Shown: in pieces, positions 62,146 through 64,000 of the stretch
Layout: each line of letters starts with the position of its first letter
Numbering within the stretch: the first letter of the stretch is position 1
Origin: Lacticaseibacillus pabuli
GTDB taxonomy: Bacteria; Bacillota; Bacilli; Lactobacillales; Lactobacillaceae
Assembly: GCF_028736235.1 (NCBI RefSeq)
Contig: NZ_CP117884.1
Span: 248,001-312,000 of the forward strand
Reading direction: 5' to 3'
Length of the DNA stretch: 64,000 nt
The notes under the pieces: model-generated
What the model was told of the DNA's origin: nothing
Database searches by the model: none
The model's input: the letters and a program-made list of their open reading frames with translations, nothing else
Translations under genes and position numbers: made by a program

Positions 62146-62200
62146 ATTGTATCGAGGGTTGTCAGCGGCCGCCTTAACATTTGTTAATTTGCAGTATAAT
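62146..62200. promoter_or_regulatory. Divergent promoters with shared palindrome TTAACATTTGTTAA
   Basis: The palindrome is at 62174-62187. Leftward, the -10 TACAAT (complement of 62146-62151) gives a start at 62139, so the palindrome centre is at -41.5; the -35 there is poor. Rightward, TATAAT at 62195-62200 gives a start near 62207, so the same palindrome covers the promoter at -26.5. Activation of the reductase gene and repression of the regulator gene is the natural reading. Confidence 0.65.
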
Positions 62201-62218
62201 TTTGGCAAAGAGGTGACC

Positions 62219-62797
62219 ATGATGGCAGAATTTCAATTACCAGCATACCTGGCAAAACAGTTTCCGGCCTTAGCGTCGAACTGGGATGAGGTCAAACGCA
62301 ATTTCACGCCCGAAAGCATACCGGCCCATACTGTCCTGGTGCGTGAAGGCGAGCTGGCAACGCAGGTCTTTATCATCGTTCGCGGCGGCATCCGTTTGTG
62401 GCACAACGAACAGGACCGTGAAGTCACCGTCCGTTTCTTCTTTGAAAATCAGCCCGTGACTGCGTTTGAAAGCTTCTATCTCGGTGAACCCAGCCAATTT
62501 GTGATCGAGACGACCGAGGATAGCGAACTGTTGGTGCTAACGAAACGAAACTTTGACGCCCTGAGCAAGCAATATCCATCTGTCTATGACCAGATGATGC
62601 GGCTCGCCATCAAGCGTTTCTACGATTATCGCGACCAGGTTTACGAATACTTGCACACCTCACCCACGCAGCGATACCAGCACGTCCTAGCCAATGAACC
62701 GGAATTGATGGCCCGTGTGCCACTCAATCAATTGGCGTCCTATCTGGGGATTACGCCAATTTCGTTGAGTCGAATTCGGCGAAAGCTCAATCGATGA
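62219..62797 (+). CDS. Crp/Fnr-family transcriptional regulator, second in window
   Basis: A 192-aa protein with a cyclic-nucleotide-type beta-roll (HTVLVREGELATQVFIIVRGGIRLWHNEQDREVTVRFFFENQPV) and a short C-terminal helix-turn-helix (RVPLNQLASYLGITPISLSRIRRKL). The recognition helix ISLSRIRR differs from the ETVSRR of the FLP-like protein at 14552, which fits a different palindrome. AGAGGTG precedes the ATG. Likely controls the divergent quinone reductase. Ligand unknown. Confidence 0.9.
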   Translation: MMAEFQLPAYLAKQFPALASNWDEVKRNFTPESIPAHTVLVREGELATQVFIIVRGGIRLWHNEQDREVTVRFFFENQPVTAFESFYLGEPSQFVIETTEDSELLVLTKRNFDALSKQYPSVYDQMMRLAIKRFYDYRDQVYEYLHTSPTQRYQHVLANEPELMARVPLNQLASYLGITPISLSRIRRKLNR

Positions 62798-62809
62798 CTG
62801 GCGCCAAAC

Positions 62810-62857
62810 AAAGAAGACGTCCCACCTGACGACATATTCAGGTGGAACGTCTTCTTT
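62810..62857 (+). terminator. Terminator after second Crp/Fnr gene
   Basis: AAAGAAGACGTCCCACCTGA...TCAGGTGGAACGTCTTCTTT; long stem with one mismatch. Confidence 0.9.
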
Positions 62858-62868
62858 AGCTTGGTGGC

Positions 62869-62946
62869 CTATTCAGGCTTGTAATCTGGGTCAATCACCA
62901 GCACTGGCTTGATTGTCTTGCCAGAGCGTGAATCCGCATTGGTTTA
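62869..62946 (-). pseudogene. Possible 3' remnant of a lost gene
   Basis: The complement reads ...SGKTIKPVLVIDPDYKPE then TAG, a protein-like ending of about 25 codons. A stop lies just upstream in frame. GC then drops sharply. It looks like the tail of a gene whose body was deleted. Family not identified. Confidence 0.35.
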
Positions 62947-63070
62947 GTGTAACTGGTCGAAAGTTACATATTAGGCTAAGATTCTCAAAAACATTGCAAA
63001 CTAATTAGTTATTTAATAGTGCGTTGTAATCTGCATATATTAATTTAAATAACACATTTTGGCGCGAATT

Positions 63071-63106
63071 AAACGTTTTGACAAAATCAAACGTTTTTTC
63101 GTAAAT
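63071..63106 (+). promoter_or_regulatory. Putative promoter with two AAACGTTT boxes
   Basis: AAACGTTT at 63071-63078 and 63089-63096, centres 18 bp apart, flank a TTGACA (63078-63083). A weak -10 (TAAAT region, about 63102) follows. The boxes resemble the ACGT-centred operators of the beta-glucoside locus. The rest of 62947-63211 is AT-rich without a gene. Confidence 0.4.
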
Positions 63107-63211
63107 GTATTTACAATATCAGACAATCGATTTAAAACATGAATTTAAGTTGACTTGATTTTTATAGGGATAGCTACGCTATACTTCTATATTACAGGGG
63201 AAATTATAATT

Positions 63212-63622
63212 ATGAAGAAAGTGAAAAACAGGTCATTAATATCATTGTTCAGTATCGCTGTAGCGGTATTGTCGATTGGTAGCAGTACGGTGTTAGCATC
63301 AAGCTGGTCAATTTCGAAAGTGTATGTTCCAGCACACGGTAAAGGTTCCGGCGTAAATGGTAGTGGTAATACGAAGGCAACAAATGGTGGGGAAGCATCA
63401 TTCAACGGGGATTCTCAACCAAACTGGTTGGGTTGCAAGTCACAATTAGTCAATACAAGTAATATTCGGCGTTCCGATGATGCAAGTCTTTATAAGAACA
63501 AGACAACACATGCTGCAACCATGGCTCAGCGTGGTTACACATACTATGCAAATGTGCATTCGGCCGGGTTGGAGCCGAATGGTAGCTGGGTCAAATTGCA
63601 TTTCTCAGCTGACAAAAAATAA
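63212..63622 (+). CDS. Small secreted protein, DUF2712-like at best
   Basis: A 136-aa exported protein. A signal peptide (MKKVKNRSLISLFSIAVAVLSIG..., cleavage near VLASS) is followed by a Gly/Ser/Asn-rich mature part of about 105 residues with one Cys (NWLGCKSQL) and many aromatic and Asn residues. The end NGSWVKLHFSADKK recalls small secreted proteins encoded beside bacteriocin-type ABC genes (DUF2712), but the match is weak. CAGGGGAA precedes the ATG at 63212. A membrane protein gene follows. Confidence 0.7.
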   Translation: MKKVKNRSLISLFSIAVAVLSIGSSTVLASSWSISKVYVPAHGKGSGVNGSGNTKATNGGEASFNGDSQPNWLGCKSQLVNTSNIRRSDDASLYKNKTTHAATMAQRGYTYYANVHSAGLEPNGSWVKLHFSADKK

Positions 63623-63633
63623 TCTCATCGTTT

Positions 63634-63662
63634 CAGAGCGGCAATAGTCGCTCTGTTTTTTT
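63634..63662 (+). terminator. Terminator after small secreted protein gene
   Basis: CAGAGCG, loop, CGCTCTG followed by eight T. Partial read-through would limit expression of the next gene. Confidence 0.85.
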
Positions 63663-63678
63663 AAGGAGTGAAGGGAAC

Positions 63679-64000
63679 ATGAAACAAAAAATTTGGGTGT
63701 ATGTTATTGCAGCGTTGTGCAGTGTACTGCTGGTTTGGACAACTTTAGGTGGTCTTCAACCCAATATTCCGAGTAAAGTTCCCGAGGCAGGCGTGAGCGC
63801 GTTCTTTGCACTTCAGCTCGGAGCAAGCCAACCGGTTTGGTTTACAACGGTATTACTATTATTGATTCCGTTCACGGCTGGAATCTCAATAATTTACATG
63901 AAGAACAATCGCGCTATAACCAATGTGGTTGTGCGCGCAAAGGGCTATAAACGAATTTTGATTGGCACGGCATTTTCATCTTTTTTGAACGGGTTCTTTT
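63679..64000 (+). CDS. Membrane protein, C-terminus beyond window
   Basis: About 107 codons from the ATG at 63679 (AAGGAG and AAGGGA upstream). It begins MKQKIWVYVIAALCSVLLVWTTL, with a second hydrophobic helix (FTTVLLLLIPFTAGISIIYM) and a cytosolic stretch (NNRAITNVVVRAKGYKRILIG) before a third. The layout of an extracytoplasmic loop between helices 1 and 2 resembles membrane proteins that accompany small secreted peptides in lactobacilli. Not firmly assigned. Confidence 0.65.
   Translation, partial: MKQKIWVYVIAALCSVLLVWTTLGGLQPNIPSKVPEAGVSAFFALQLGASQPVWFTTVLLLLIPFTAGISIIYMKNNRAITNVVVRAKGYKRILIGTAFSSFLNGFF

Overview
The window looks like chromosome from a moderately high-GC member of the Lactobacillaceae. 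This rests on three cell-wall proteins with the KxYKxGKxW signal peptide and LPQTG anchors, a BspA/CjaA-type cystine-binding lipoprotein, a two-cysteine FLP-like Crp/Fnr protein, a DUF3290-DUF421 pair, and a class III aminotransferase that closely resembles lactobacillar isoleucine 2-epimerase. The genus cannot be fixed from the sequence alone. No rRNA, tRNA, CRISPR array or intact insertion sequence was seen.

Layout. 1-3231 (minus): a tryptophan operon read trpB-trpD-trpC (trpC cut by the edge), behind a T-box leader whose probable specifier is UGG. 3266-9668: a MarR-GNAT fusion regulator, a tyrosine phosphatase, an orphan RelB/DinJ-like antitoxin and a four-gene cystine-type ABC operon preceded by a Cys-rich upstream ORF. 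Three copies of an unusual modular multi-hairpin repeat sit between these genes. 9779-15283: a stress/metal island with a P1B ATPase, a free HMA metallochaperone, a Dps-like protein, a TetR/SDR pair and a Crp/Fnr regulator. Three near-identical TTGAy-N4-GTCAA boxes lie exactly 41.5 bp upstream of three predicted start points, which suggests one autoregulated regulon. 15547-17311: a secreted nuclease and a macrodomain protein. 17927-33735: two paralogous giant LPxTG proteins (3544 and 1445 aa).

33859-38633: an Rgg-type regulator, an unrecognised two-gene unit plus a small acidic ORF, and a low-GC DUF262/DUF1524 (GmrSD/SspE-like) gene. 38881-45767: acetate kinase, then a beta-glucoside locus (PTS EIIC, ROK kinase, LacI regulator, GH1 phospho-beta-glucosidase) with repeated ACGT-centred operators. 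45772-48428: a PfkB sugar-phosphate kinase, the DUF3290/DUF421 pair and a frameshifted small gene. 48749-56070: a third LPxTG protein, a 105-bp palindrome, and an ABC exporter with a NarL-type two-component system.

56122-59027: a textbook branched-chain amino-acid attenuator (Ile/Leu-rich leader peptide, mutually exclusive hairpins) in front of a YkvI-like transporter and an isoleucine 2-epimerase-like enzyme. 59040-61111 (minus): a small LPxTG protein and a multi-membrane glycosyltransferase. 61525-62857: a quinone reductase divergent from a second Crp/Fnr protein, sharing one palindrome. 62858-64000: an AT-rich tail with a gene remnant, a small secreted protein and a membrane protein cut by the window edge.

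The most interesting material is regulatory: the Cys-rich overlapping uORF, the Ile/Leu attenuator linked to an Ile epimerase, the two Crp/Fnr circuits with precise -41.5 geometry, and the modular hairpin repeat. All functional statements come from reading motifs and recalled family features; no database search was run.
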